In this document: in pieces, positions 1 through 11,171 of the stretch
How the letters are laid out: every line of letters starts with the position of its first letter
Position numbering within the stretch: the first letter of the stretch is position 1
Assembly (NCBI GenBank): GCA_025677815.1
Contig: JAIXMP010000053.1
Coordinates: 62,001 to 126,000 of the forward strand
From: Phascolomyces articulosus
Taxonomy: Eukaryota; Mucoromycota; Mucoromycetes; Mucorales; Lichtheimiaceae
Reading direction: 5' to 3'
DNA: 64,000 nucleotides
Position numbers and translations under genes: made by a program
Notes under the pieces: model-generated
The model's database searches: none
What the model saw: the letters and a program-made list of their open reading frames with translations, nothing else
Told to the model about the DNA's origin: nothing

Positions 1-102
1 CATCCATCATGTCTCTTTGATATCCTCGGATGTTGTGTCGATTAACGACCTTATGGGTTGTATATCGTCGTAATGGTATGCATCATTACAATACTTGGAA
101 CT

Positions 103-1840
103 GAAAATGTATCGTTTTATATCGAATTATCGTTGTGTCGGATTAGTGCTCAGGCTTGTAATAGTCAGCTAAAATCTTATCCCTATTGACTTTTTTTTTT
201 GAATAATCTTACCTGTACCTACATCATGAAAAGAAAAAAAATTGCTACTAGGTAGTAAATTTTTTTTATATTATCTGGATAATAAATTATATAAGAAGTT
301 GGTAAGGTGAAGAAAAAAGTGTTTAGAGGAAAAGAAATACAGGAACAACATCAATCAACTCCCGCTTTTGGCACTTTTGACAATTTAATTCCATGATATT
401 TGTTGCATTAGGTAAGTACGTTTTGCAACATTCGAGAGTATGGCTATATAATAATGATTATCGATATGTTAACTGAAATTGTACAATGCCCATATTAAAT
501 TACTACATTAAGGCAAAAGACTGAAAAATAATAGTAAATAATAATGATATATGATCTAGAAAAGCCAAAAATTATATAAAAAACCATGTGTTTTTATATA
601 GTTAGAGCTTCATATATCGCAAATTTAGCTTAAATATATACCTCAATAAATGAGATAAATATCTGGTACTGATTTTTGTTGCATATTACGAGGCCATTTT
701 ACCTCGATAAACAGAAATTTGATTAAATCAGTGTTGCAGTTACAAGGTGCCAACCCCTAATAGAATGTTGCATTAACATAGAACCTCTTCACAACAGACG
801 AGGGTCAACTTTAGTGGTATGGTGGCATATAGTCCATTTTTTAATAACAGTGATGATATAACTTGCAATGTTATGAGGAAAAAATAACAACGACTTATCA
901 ACACGCGATAGTGGCTCAAAATCATCAAATAACAAACACCATCACAAATATTCGTCCTGTACCGAATTTCAATTTGGAATTCTACAGCAGTAATAATTAC
1001 TTTCCCATATTTCAGTAACAAGTACGTAGGTTCATTAGCTTGTTATTTGGGTAGCGGACATGGAGGATTATTATTATACTCTGTTGCTGCTGGATTCAAG
1101 TTCCTTTATTCGATCCTTTCCAACTACACACCTTAAGTAACTTTTTTATTGTTCAAAGCTTGGTTTCTTATTTCACGCCTGGTTACAAGTGAGGATCATC
1201 ATCGTAGTGGTAACATCATGTTGCTTGGATACTAATGGTCATATTATTTTATTAGTGAGTTTTTTTTTGAAGGTTCAGAAATTGAAATATGTGGGAAAAA
1301 AAAGGAGGAAATGTCTTTATTGTTCTAATAATAATTCCTTTATGAAAACTGTTTTCAGTCGTGCGTAGTAGCATTTTTAAAATCTTAAGATTTAAGCGTA
1401 TTACTGCTGAGGTAGTTTAGGTTACATGATTGAGAAACACCACTATGTTATTTGTAAGCACTACATAGGCTTTTAATTATCTTCCTTGTTTAATATAATA
1501 CGTCTAAAATAATGACAATGATGAACCAGCCTTAGGGATTGTTGATATTGGCTGCGACATTGTATTAACCAAATGTGTTGCAAAGTTGGCTCTTTGATGT
1601 TGCTTGAATCGGGCCATCTATGATTCAAAGAAAAATTACTACCAAACATTTGGATGCTCGCTCGAAACTCGACTATTCCTAACATCTAGTTGTTGACTTC
1701 ATTAGGACGTATATCAAGGATCATTGCCCCAGATACTGACAAACAATACTATTTATTAAACATATCACACTCGTTATCAATTTATTGAATAATCAAAGTA
1801 TATTTTTTGCTGTATTTTGAGTTGTGACGTTTTAAAAATG
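103..1840 (-). repeat. HET-unit 3' flank, copy 1
   Basis: Non-coding sequence downstream of the first HET gene. It recurs at 5728-7220, 28685-29890 and, truncated, at 32890-33424. All copies share the stretch GGAACTGAAAATG near the outer end, a TTGCAACATTC segment, and the closing AATCAAAGTAT...TTGAAT(C/A)AAAAATG that runs into the HET stop codon. Positions ~1223-1793 form a ~570-bp block also found in copy 2 but missing from copies 3 and 4. The window starts inside or next to this copy, so its outer end is not defined. No terminal inverted repeat like the one at 28661 is recognisable here. Confidence 0.8.
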
Positions 1841-1845
1841 AATTT

Positions 1846-3489
1846 TTATTGAATAAAAAATGTTTCTTTGTTTAAGTTACAACCAATGAAAAAATCTTCA
1901 TCACTTCCTATTTCACAACATCCAATAGCTTTATAATATTCTTCTCCTTTCTTTTTTTTTATGACTGGGTAGGAAAAGCTGTCAGACGTCAATTTAAACG
2001 AAATTTCAGAAAGGATGAAATATTGTGCAGAAGGGTCATCCAAACTGTCTGTTATATCACCAAAACCAATACTTGACGTTCGATAATTATCACTTTTTAT
2101 GTTACACCAACACAAGTTTTCCTTTTTTATCTCCATGAATCTTGATAATAGTTGAAGTTCTTTGGATATTACATCGAAAAATGATTTTCTATCAAATTTC
2201 CAATAGCTACCATAATGATCCAAATCGATTCTTTTCATTTCTTTTGCTTTAGATAGTCGAACAAGTATGAACAAATGATAATAGTGTTCATTATCACCAA
2301 CATTGATATAGTCAGTAAGTGGTGGTATATCTTCTTCTTGTATAGTTAAATTGTCATCATCGATGGATTGGTTGTTTGTAACATAAGTAGTTGTAACATG
2401 CATGGTTTTTCCAATTATATCGTAATTTTGAAACGAGGTAGTCGTTATATCATCTGCAAAGTGTTCACCATTAACACCAGTCCATGATGGCAAAAACTTG
2501 TATTTATTAATTGTTGATTCATAATAACTAGTATTTCCAAAAGACAAAATACTGATGTCTTTTTTTGCTAAGAGACCATAAAATTGAATCATCAAGTCTT
2601 CTAATGGTTGATCGTAATCAATGTTGATTTCGTCCATGAATTCTGGGAAAAGATGAATGAGTGCAAAAACACGGTCGTGTTCATTGGTGCTTGTTCGTTG
2701 ATGTGCATGGTATAGAATCTGCGAAACGCTTAGTTCAGAAGATAATCTTTCTAAACCATTTATTCCAAAATTGTTACCATCTCCATATTCATGACTATTT
2801 CTTCCGACGAATAACAATCTTTTTGACTTCATTGCTTCTTCTAAAGTCCATAAACGTTTGAAATATTGTTGTTTGGTTGCAACTAAATAGTCTTCATCAG
2901 AGTAATCAGGTACAAGTGCAACGGTACAATAAGTATTTTCGTATATGTGATGCATGTTGCGTATTTCACGTTGTTTTTCTTCTTTATTGTTTTGATTGAT
3001 GCACCATTGATCGTACCATATATATCTAATATTGAATTGTTGACATATTTGCTGAATGATGCCTTCAAATTTGACGTGTTTGGTTGTTTTTGTAAAGCAA
3101 TAGTTATTATGCTCCACGATCTTTAAAACTTCATATATCTTGCCCAATTTACTATTAGAGCGCATTTTGTAATAAGGAATAATCATATCCGGAAAAATAT
3201 CGTAATAAGAAATAATCTCGTGTTTGCCATCATCGACTCGTACGTATTTTCCATTGGTTTCATCGATTAAAATATCACCAGATTGACTCCATGAATACGA
3301 TAATGCGCAGTAACCTTCGTTCACTTGAGATCCATCGACTACTTTCATATCAGAAATACGAACAAGTTTGGTAGGCATAAAGTCTGGTTTGGGCAAATCA
3401 TTGGGAACTGTTATGGGTGGTCGGGAACGTTTAGAAAATTCCTCTTTGTCAGTATAAGAATATTGAGCCGTCTCGTAGGCGATATACAT
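1846..3489 (-). CDS. HET-domain protein (HET unit 1)
   Basis: Intronless coding region of 547 aa. The N-terminal half matches the heterokaryon-incompatibility (HET) domain: CALSYSWSQSGD (Y.ALSY.WG-type motif), then IRYIWYDQWCINQ (the iDqlCINQ core), NMHHIYENTYCTVALVPD, and LWTLEEAM (the rRaWTlQE-type motif). In fungi such proteins are linked to non-self recognition and regulated cell death; a signalling or TIR-like enzymatic role is known for some and is only inferred here. The C-terminal half is family-specific and unrecognised. I chose the start at MYIAYETAQY because it aligns with the starts of the two paralogues at 31547 and 35083. The in-frame upstream ATG at 3540 lies inside a predicted 5'UTR intron (3495-3575). 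Confidence 0.85.
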   Translation of the reverse strand: MYIAYETAQYSYTDKEEFSKRSRPPITVPNDLPKPDFMPTKLVRISDMKVVDGSQVNEGYCALSYSWSQSGDILIDETNGKYVRVDDGKHEIISYYDIFPDMIIPYYKMRSNSKLGKIYEVLKIVEHNNYCFTKTTKHVKFEGIIQQICQQFNIRYIWYDQWCINQNNKEEKQREIRNMHHIYENTYCTVALVPDYSDEDYLVATKQQYFKRLWTLEEAMKSKRLLFVGRNSHEYGDGNNFGINGLERLSSELSVSQILYHAHQRTSTNEHDRVFALIHLFPEFMDEINIDYDQPLEDLMIQFYGLLAKKDISILSFGNTSYYESTINKYKFLPSWTGVNGEHFADDITTTSFQNYDIIGKTMHVTTTYVTNNQSIDDDNLTIQEEDIPPLTDYINVGDNEHYYHLFILVRLSKAKEMKRIDLDHYGSYWKFDRKSFFDVISKELQLLSRFMEIKKENLCWCNIKSDNYRTSSIGFGDITDSLDDPSAQYFILSEISFKLTSDSFSYPVIKKKKGEEYYKAIGCCEIGSDEDFFIGCNLNKETFFIQ

Positions 3490-3494
3490 TATTT

Positions 3495-3575
3495 CTATGA
3501 TTATATTATATGGTTTTGACAATTTAGTTTCGACGTTCATAGATAGAAATTAAAATAAGGGGAATAAACTCACAG
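3495..3575 (-). other. predicted 5'UTR intron of HET gene 1
   Basis: On the minus strand a CTGTGAGT donor (3575) and a CATAG acceptor (3495) bracket 81 nt, leaving only AAATA before the start codon. The same arrangement is conserved at 31553-31636 and 35088-35173, which supports a real intron and fixes the start codon choice. Confidence 0.6.
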
Positions 3576-5727
3576 ATGAAGAATCAACGAGTGATATTAA
3601 TGAAAAAGTACAAGTTAATATTCGGTGACGCACAGACAGTGGTGGGAGTTAATACGTGTTCTCTTAGCTGAATTTTCCCAGATATTTTCTGTCAAATGAG
3701 TAGAGTTCTTGTAGATATAGGCGGATACGTTGTAAAGGAAGTGGTAAATAATGGTTTTAGTACGTAAAGAAGAACAAAAATAAATAGCGTTTTATAAATT
3801 TACATTTTTCTCACTAAAATTTGTGTCACATATTTCAAGTAGCTAAGCCAAAACTTTAAATATCATCGTCAGCCCACCTCATAAATAAAATTATGGCTGT
3901 TTCTTATATGTAGGAGATTTAGAAAAGAAGGAGTTTTTACTACTTGTTACTTTTTTTGGTCAAATCATTTGGAATAAGATGAATTTTTTTGCCCATGTCG
4001 TTGAATGTTTGATTCACTGCTGCTCAGCGACTTGGAAGCAGTATGATAAGAACGTAATAAAAGGTTAGAATAAAAGAAAGGAATAGCCCAGCCCCACGAC
4101 TTTGTACAATACAGAAACACGATTACACAAACCAATAAAATTCTAAGCTCAAACTCCAAAACCGCCCAAAAGAAAACAACCACTCTAGATTGATACTCTT
4201 TAAGAGTTAATACCATAGTTCATCCAATAAACTTCCGTGAATGTTAATATAAAGACAATAGCTTGTGCTGGGTATTTGTATTATTTTTTCAACTTGAAGG
4301 GAAAAGAGAAGGATTAATAATGTGAAAAACATTTGGTGCAACAGTAGTTATGCAACAGACAAAAGATACTGCTATTAGTGGGTATTCTACTCAATGCTTT
4401 TTACACGTTTTAAATGCGGTGTTGTCAAAACACTGAAAATGGACCATTATAATCCTGCCCATTGTTTAAACTCAATAACGGTACTAGTTCAATAAAGGGC
4501 ATAATGAGAGTACGACTGTTGTTGTAAGAATATTTGTTATTTTATGTTACGTAAACTTAGATACAAACAATGGACAGCTATTAGAAAGAAAATGAAAAAG
4601 GACCTTTGTATTATGACGTAATATGAATAAAAAACAATACATTGAAACTTAAAAAATATGTGTCACCCACAACAGTGACAATAGATAAATATGTAAATCT
4701 ATTTTTCTGGTTGTTCTTATGTAAATCAACTTTACTGCAATGCCTTTCTCGAGTAAAAAAAGGAGGACAACATTATCCCACATGCTACTCCTTTAGAATA
4801 TAATAAATGCCATTAATTATAACTAACCATTACATCCAGCGTAGAACCGCATTGCTGTTGCTATTGTAAAAATATAAATAATGCAATATAATTGTTCATC
4901 GGCACGTTTTTCTTCAGAAAATCTATATTACGAAGTCCAAAGGAGTTTTCATATTGTCTAGAGTCTAGAATAAGTTGTGACTTACTACACGTATATATTT
5001 TTCTTCTGCTCTTTATAAAAATTATCAATAAGCTTAGGTTTTGAGGTGGGCACTGATCTTTCCCCGGTGGCGCATTGCCTCTTTAAGTAATTATAAATAG
5101 ATTATTAGAAACGTTTGATATGGTTATGATGACCGGTTTATTCAAATGAGGATAAACTTTTTTTATGGACCATGATGATGACGATGATGATGATGAAGCG
5201 TGAATTATACCAGACAACATGATTATTGGTATAGAACCGGTATATTTTCCATCGGACTGGTGTATTTTTAGAAAGATTCAGGTAAGTACTCTTTATTTTT
5301 ATTTTTCTCTGTCACTTACCATAATCGATGACAATGTTTTATTGACTTTGATGTCACCCCATACAACGTTGATACATATTTCTTAACTTAAAAAAGTATA
5401 ATAAGTAATGATGAGCGAAAAACTGAAAAATGATAAATTGGTTTATTTTATATTTGTAAAATGGTAGAGTGACTATTTGTATACAACGGAAATAAGAAGC
5501 CTTGGTAGTAGTGGAGTTGTTGTAGTTTACTCATTTTTCTGCGTAATTTGAAAGAAAAAATATATACATAGTAGGTGGATTTACAATTGGAAAAGATTGA
5601 AGATGCTGTACGAAAAGAATAATAATGATAAAATATGTGAAAAAAAGAAACATATACAAAAAAAAAGAATGGATGGGACATATAAATAGATAGAAAGAAG
5701 ACTAGATACATTTGTTGGAACATTCAG
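3576..5727 (-). repeat. HET-unit 5' flank, copy 1
   Basis: Upstream and promoter-side flank of HET gene 1. Related copies lie at 11172-11855 (partial), 31637-32280 (truncated) and 35174-37261. Shared markers include the stretch CAGTGTTGTCAAAACACTGA (here with GCGG for GCAG), a GATGATGATGATGA run and TAAATTGGTTTATTTTATATTTG. I see no gene; open frames here are short and not conserved between copies. Confidence 0.75.
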
Positions 5728-7220
5728 CCCTCGCTTTTTGCACATTGACAATTCCACGATATTTGTTACATTTTAGGTAAGGTTTTGCAACATTCGAGAG
5801 TATAGCCATACAGTATGATTATCGATGTTTTGACTATATTAAAGCAAAAGATTGAAAAATACTGTAATTGTAAATAACAATGATGTTCTAGAAAAACCAA
5901 AAATTATATAAAAGATCATGTGCTTTTTTATAGCTAGAGCTATATATATCGAGAATTTAGCTTGAATATATACCTCACTAAATGAGATAAAAATCTGATA
6001 ATGATTTTCGTTGTACAGTATTAGGCCATTTTACCATGATAAACAGAAATTTGATCGAATCAGTGTTGCAGTTACAAGGTACTAATCCCAATAAAATGTT
6101 GTTGTATGTATTAACGTAGAACCTCTTCACAACTGGAATGGAACGGGTAAAGGTTGGCTGTGATTTAGTGACATATGATCCACTTTTTAGCTACAATGAT
6201 AATATTATTACTTGAAATATTATGGAAGAAAAAAAATAACAACGACTTGTCAATACACGGTAATGGCTCAAAGCCATCAAATAGCAAGCACCATCATAAA
6301 CATTCGCCCTGTATCGAATTTCAATATTGAATTCTACAGTAATAATAATTACTTTCCTGCATTTCAGTAGTACGTACATAGGTTCATCAACTTGTTATCT
6401 GGGTAGCAGACATGGAGGATTACCATACTATGTTGCTACTGGATTCGAGATCCTTTATTCAATCCATTTCCAATGACACACCTTAAGTAACTTTTTTATT
6501 GTTCAAAGCTTGGTTCCCTAATTCGCGCCTGCTTACTAGTGAGGATAATCGCCATAGTGGTAACATCATGTTGCTTGGATACTAGTGCCAATATTATTAT
6601 AATTGGTGAGTTATTATTGGAAGGTTCAGAATTTGAAATATGTAAGGATATCGTTCTAATAATAATTCCTTTTTGAAAACTGTTTCCAGTCGTGCGTAGT
6701 AGCATTTTTAAAATTTTAAGATTTAAGCGTATTACTGCTGAGGTAGTTTAGGTTACATGATTGAGAAACACCACTATGTTATTTGTAAGCACTTCGTAGA
6801 TTTTTAATTATCTTTCTTGTTAAATATAATACGTCTAAAGTGATGAGAATGATGAACAAGCCTTAGGGATTGTTGATATTGGCTGCGACATTGTATTAAC
6901 CAAATGTGTTGCAAAGTTGGCTCTTTGATGTTGCTTGAATCAGTTCATCTATGATTCAAAGAAATAATCAATACCAGGTATATTCATGCTAGCTCTAAAC
7001 TCGACTATTCCTAACGTGTAGTTGTCGAATTCATCAAGATGTACATCGAGAGCTCTCTCCAGTCATTGACGATTATTATTATTTACTAAACATATCACAC
7101 TCATTATCAATTTTTCGAATAATCAAAGTATATTTTTCGCTGAATTCTGAGTTGTGATATTTTAAAAAATGAACCTAAGTCTAATTAATTACGTAAAAAA
7201 TTTACATCAATCACTGATTT
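5728..7220 (-). repeat. HET-unit 3' flank, copy 2
   Basis: Second copy of the 3' flank, starting just after the end of unit 1's 5' flank, so units 1 and 2 are head-to-tail. It contains the ~570-bp block (about 6565-7123) also present in copy 1 and runs directly into the remnant HET stop codon at 7221. Confidence 0.8.
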
Positions 7221-7275
7221 TTATTGAATCAAAAATGTTTGTTTGGGTAGATTACAATCAGAGAAAAAATCTTTT
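7221..7275 (-). pseudogene. 3' remnant of a HET-domain gene (unit 2)
   Basis: Read on the minus strand this encodes DFFSDCNLPKQTFLIQ and a stop, identical or nearly so to the last residues of the HET proteins at 29892 and 33425. Homology stops abruptly at about 7275, where an inverted-repeat cassette begins. The remaining ~1.6 kb of the gene and its promoter are absent. The flank resumes at about 11172, so this is a replacement or an insertion with deletion rather than simple decay. Confidence 0.85.
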
Positions 7276-7277
7276 CC

Positions 7278-7354
7278 CTTTTCATGACTGAAAATACTCT
7301 CCTGTCATAACTGAAAAGAATATATATTGTCGCCATAATTAAAATCCAAATACT
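7278..7354 (+). repeat. Left inverted arm of the cassette
   Basis: It begins CTTTTCATGACTGAAAATAC, includes AATATATATTGTCGCC and ends AAATACT. Its reverse complement is found at 10929-11005. The first part contains the palindrome TTTTCATGACTGAAAA that is iterated at the other end. Confidence 0.75.
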
Positions 7355-7966
7355 GTATATTTGGTTGTCCTGAACCACTGTTTTTATTTTTTTCTGCAAA
7401 ATAAAACTCTAAATAATATAAACCCCACTGAAGCCTTCAATAAAATGATAAATCTAGCTATTTTTGTTGTCTAATCCAAAACAGTGATAATAATAAGAAT
7501 CAAAGTGTCGTTATCTCACTTCTAATGCAAGCAACGGGCGGAATATTGTGTCAAGTCTTCCCAAAAATATGGATATGTCACAATATAATGGTCTTATTTA
7601 GTAAGATACTTGCATTTTCACCGCCATATTTTTTTAAATATAAAATATATTACACTAAAAATAGGATGGATGGCGTGTTCCATTTTCTTTTCTTTTATGG
7701 AATATTTCTATTGAACAAAATCATATGTTTCTGTGTTACGTTTTTATTTTTATTTGTTATTTGACCAAGCATATAGAAGATTGCTGTTGGAGACATTCCG
7801 ACCGATGCATAAAATTTAAACAAATGCTGTAGATTATATGTAAACTTCTTTATGTAAATGTCATCCATCTTGTTGGGTGATCATGATTATGTTTTATCAA
7901 CTTTTAAAAAAAAGATAATTTATTAAATAAATATAATAAAATCTACTGACTACGATAAGATATAAA

Positions 7967-8317
7967 ATGGATAATAATAAAAGTAAAGAATGGCATCATG
8001 TCAAAAGGGTTGTAACAAAAGTAATTCGTGATCTCGGTAAGGAAATTTGCGGGCATCATATCCGGGTAACAGAATGGAAAATTTTAGTATATATCGAGTA
8101 TGTAATACAAGATTGGTATATTCAGGAACAATCAAAAAGAAATAAACCTTTTCAGACAGAACGTGATGCCGCTGATGTCGTCCTGTTGTCTAATAATCCC
8201 CACTTTGAAAGACGAAGACGACCTGAATTACCAATCACAACCAATACTAACGCAATCCAATATCCAATCATAAATTATTATGGATATAATCCGCGCGAAT
8301 ACCCAATTTTGCTGTAA
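7967..8317 (+). CDS. Hypothetical 116-aa protein
   Basis: Single-exon frame starting at an ATG after a TATAAA-containing AT-rich leader. The protein has no signal peptide or membrane segment. It is basic in the middle (FERRRRPEL), is rich in aromatic residues (WHHVKR, DWYIQEQSK) and ends YYGYNPREYPILL. I recognise no family. Support for coding is its length in very AT-rich DNA, balanced composition, and position as one of only two plausible genes inside the inverted-repeat cassette. It could be a cassette-specific accessory protein or a chance frame. Confidence 0.45.
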   Translation: MDNNKSKEWHHVKRVVTKVIRDLGKEICGHHIRVTEWKILVYIEYVIQDWYIQEQSKRNKPFQTERDAADVVLLSNNPHFERRRRPELPITTNTNAIQYPIINYYGYNPREYPILL

Positions 8318-8917
8318 TCCAAATAAGTATAATTAATACATAGCCCGTCATACGATGGTATTTTCATAATTGTTTGGTTTTGGTAGCATTCCCAAAAAGA
8401 CCTGGGATATACGCAATCATTAACCTAAATAGGAATTAGAAAAAACACTGGATTTTAAGACTGCTTTTGCGCATTGATTTTGCACATTTACGTATATTTT
8501 TGTATTATAAAATAAAAAAATTATACACAAAACTAGTCTTAAAAAACCTGTAAGTAACAGAATACTATTAAACCGATTTTTTTTATGAGATCTAGTATAT
8601 AAACAGGTTCCCAATTCCGCATCTTTTTTTTTCCTCAAAACAAAAACCAAATCCAAAAAAAAGGTAACTTTATTTATTATTTTTGTTGCTTGGAGAAATT
8701 AATGATGAATTATTTGTTTATTGGAGCTGTCAGAAATATCTTGTTGAAGCAAACTATACCGCAACAACAACACCTGACATATGTTTTTTTTTCTCCCTTT
8801 TTTTTTTTGGCGTGATGTGTGTTGGAACGAAAAAAAAAAGTGTCAATTGATATTAATTTTTAAAACTCAATTACTTTGTTACTAGAAAATTGAATTTCTT
8901 ATATTATATAAAATATA

Positions 8918-9385
8918 ATGACCAAGATTTTCTTCCTTGTTTTATTGCTTGTTTCTGCAGTTTTTGCTGCTGCTGATATTACTCGTGTAAACACGATCAC
9001 TACTGATGCTGCTATTGAAGCCGCTGAAGCCGTTTTAAAAGCTGCTCGTAAAGCCAACCATACCGTCGCAGTTGCTGTGATTGATCGTAACGGAAAGTAC
9101 CGTTTGTTGATTACCGATGATAATGCTGGACCTCAAACCGAAGAATCTGCTAAACGTAAAGCTTTCACTGCTGTCTCTTTCGGACAACCTACATCTAATT
9201 TAACTGCTGCTGCCGGTGGTGATGGTGTGACCATTCATGATATTCCCAACACTTTATTCTTAGCTGGTGGTGTTCCAATCACTTATAGAGGTGCTCCTAT
9301 CGGTGCTATTGGTGTTGGTGGTGCCCCATCTGGTGATATGGATGAAGCCTATGCTCGTGCTGGTCTTGCTACTATCCATTTGTAA
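8918..9385 (+). CDS. Secreted GlcG/HbpS-family (DUF336) protein
   Basis: Intronless 155-aa protein. Residues 1-18 (MTKIFFLVLLLVSAVFAA) form a classic signal peptide. The rest fits the GlcG/HbpS (DUF336) fold: ITTDAAIEAAEAVLKAARK, VAVAVIDRNGKYRLL, ESAKRKAFTAVSFGQPT, then IPITYRG-like VPITYRGAPIGAIGVGGA and a DEAYARAG C-terminus. Bacterial relatives bind haem or act near glycolate metabolism. The fungal role is unknown; an extracellular or cell-wall location is inferred. Codon use (GCT, GGT, CGT, ATT) is more biased than in neighbouring genes, suggesting high expression. AATAAA signals follow closely. It lies in the cassette that replaced a HET gene. Confidence 0.8.
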   Translation: MTKIFFLVLLLVSAVFAAADITRVNTITTDAAIEAAEAVLKAARKANHTVAVAVIDRNGKYRLLITDDNAGPQTEESAKRKAFTAVSFGQPTSNLTAAAGGDGVTIHDIPNTLFLAGGVPITYRGAPIGAIGVGGAPSGDMDEAYARAGLATIHL

Positions 9386-10928
9386 AACACTTACATATAA
9401 CCATATTACAAGAATATAAAAATATGATTTATTTTTATTTTCAGAAATAAACCAATAATAAATAATTAAATAAATGATTGACATTTTTTATGTTTTATTT
9501 ATTTTATTTATTTTTTTGCATAAGAATATTTATGCAGATAAAAATGACGGCTTAATGTACATAATAATAATAATAAACTTTCAACTATCAAAGCATATTT
9601 AATGATCCAGTGGATGTGCCAAGTTTGGCATATTTTTGTAAATCTGATAAAGAAACTCTTGTCAAAAACCCAGCTACCAAACCTGTCATCAGAAAAGACA
9701 ACTTTTGTTGAGAGAACAACAACATTTATAGTATAAACAAATAATAAAATATAGTAAAGCTTTTCTTTAATGGAAGCAAAAATTAAAAAAAAAACTTGGT
9801 ATCAGGAATTTGTAGCTATACGTACAGACAATCTTTTAAATGTCAAGTCATAGCAGCACGATTATTGTGTTTAAGGTTGAGGCCGAAAGCTGAGGACCTG
9901 TCTTCATTATTCGAGAGGAAATACCTCAACTGATTGCGTAATCTATCTTCCCTTTATTGTCGAGAGAAAAATGAATAAATAGTAATAGTACACAAGTAAT
10001 GTACTTTACCCATTCTTAAAAAAACGGGGCCTAATGTTTATATTTTAGTTGACTGAAACTCAAAAAATAATAATATGCATCGTGATCTTTTTTAATAAAT
10101 AATTAATGCAGGATCATAAAATCAATGTAACGTGGTACGTAGTACAGGAATGAACAAGTGTGCTATCATGGAACAAAACTTTCCAAATAAAGTAATCAGG
10201 ATTAGTTTTTTGATAGATCAGTTTTTGCCAAGCAAAATGGGTTATGGAAGGTATAATTTCGTTTTATATTATTATCATAACACGTAAGCAGTAGTAAGCG
10301 GATTTAGGAAAAACAGATCTTCATCAGAAACGCTTTTGTTCCACTTATCCTTTACAAAATAAAATGACTCTGGTTCCTTTTTTTTTCCATCTTTCTATTT
10401 TTTATTATACAGTGGTAGTATGATATTCCTGATCGAATAGTACATTGAATATGATAAAAAAATAATAATCCCTCTATATATTGAACATAAGTGTATTTTA
10501 TGATGGTAATGATGTCATGACGATGAGATGAAGATACCTTCATCTGATAAATAAATTGTAATTTTTTTTATATGTAACCAATGGATTGTACATCCTTTTA
10601 TCGGATAAGTAAATGAAATAAACATGGATCATTTGGAACACAGTTTCCTTTTTTTCCTTTTTCACTTATTATCCATGCTGTATGGGATTTTATGCCTCAT
10701 TTTCGTTTCGTCAAAATTCATGATAGTAATCCCTCCTCATAATATGTAATTCTTCATTTTGTTAATTCTTGCCTTGATGAGTTTATTTTGAAATCATTCA
10801 CCATCAAAAAAAAAGTAAATTGTATTGTATAGCCACATCATTCTTTTGATTCCGATCGATTGAGTGAGTGGGACAAGAAAAAAAAAGCTTATTTTTTGCC
10901 TTTATCATTTAATTCTAGACTATAGTTG
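9386..10928. other. Gene-free interior of the cassette
   Basis: About 1.5 kb of AT-rich sequence between the GlcG/HbpS-like gene and the right inverted arm. After the first ~100 bases (AATAAA-rich 3' end) I see no credible coding frame, RNA gene or similarity to the HET unit. Confidence 0.5.
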
Positions 10929-11005
10929 AGTATTTTGATTTTAATTGTGGCGACAATATATATTTTTTTCAGTTATAACAAGGAAGTATTTTCAGCCATC
11001 AAAAG
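10929..11005 (-). repeat. Right inverted arm of the cassette
   Basis: Reverse complement of 7278-7354 with about nine mismatches. The shared core reads GGCGACAATATATAT on this strand. It overlaps the first unit of the 23-bp tandem repeats. Confidence 0.75.
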
Positions 11006-11075
11006 AAAGTACTTTCAGTCATGAAAAGAAGGTATTTTCAGTCATGAAAGGAAAGCAGTTTCAGTAATGAACGGT
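10984..11075 (+). repeat. Four 23-bp palindromic tandem repeats
   Basis: Four imperfect 23-bp units of the form AAGTATTTTCAGTCATGAAA plus three bases. Most units carry the short palindrome TTTCA-GTCA-TGAAA, and the fourth is the most degenerate. Position next to an inverted arm resembles subterminal transposase-binding iterons, but no transposase is present in the window. Confidence 0.7.
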
Positions 11076-11171
11076 GAAAATTTTCATATAAAAGCTGACT
11101 GGTTTTTTAAAAATGAACGGCGAATTTTTCGACTGGGACTTTTCAGAAGCTCCTATGTTTTATGTTTTTGA

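Larger units (their letters stand above)
7276..11171. mobile_element. Inverted-repeat cassette replacing the unit-2 HET gene
   Basis: About 3.9 kb unrelated to the HET unit lies exactly where the HET coding region should be. It is bordered by 77-bp inverted arms (7278-7354 and 10929-11005; about 68/77 matches by eye), and the right side carries four 23-bp subterminal repeats. It contains a 116-aa unknown gene and a secreted GlcG/HbpS-like gene. No transposase is recognisable and I find no clear target-site duplication, so it may be a non-autonomous element or the result of recombination between two small elements. Confidence 0.55.

Noticed and set aside
1..102. Left terminal inverted repeat for the first HET cluster
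   Set aside because: The sequence outside GGAACTGAAAATG does not match the 24-bp end at 28661; any repeat here is degenerate or outside the window.
1473..1685. 70-codon minus frame in the HET 3' flank
   Set aside because: The corresponding region of copy 2 has an in-frame stop and shifted sequence, so it is not conserved as protein.
3490..3540. Upstream in-frame ATG of HET gene 1
   Set aside because: It lies inside the predicted 5'UTR intron and is not conserved in the paralogues.
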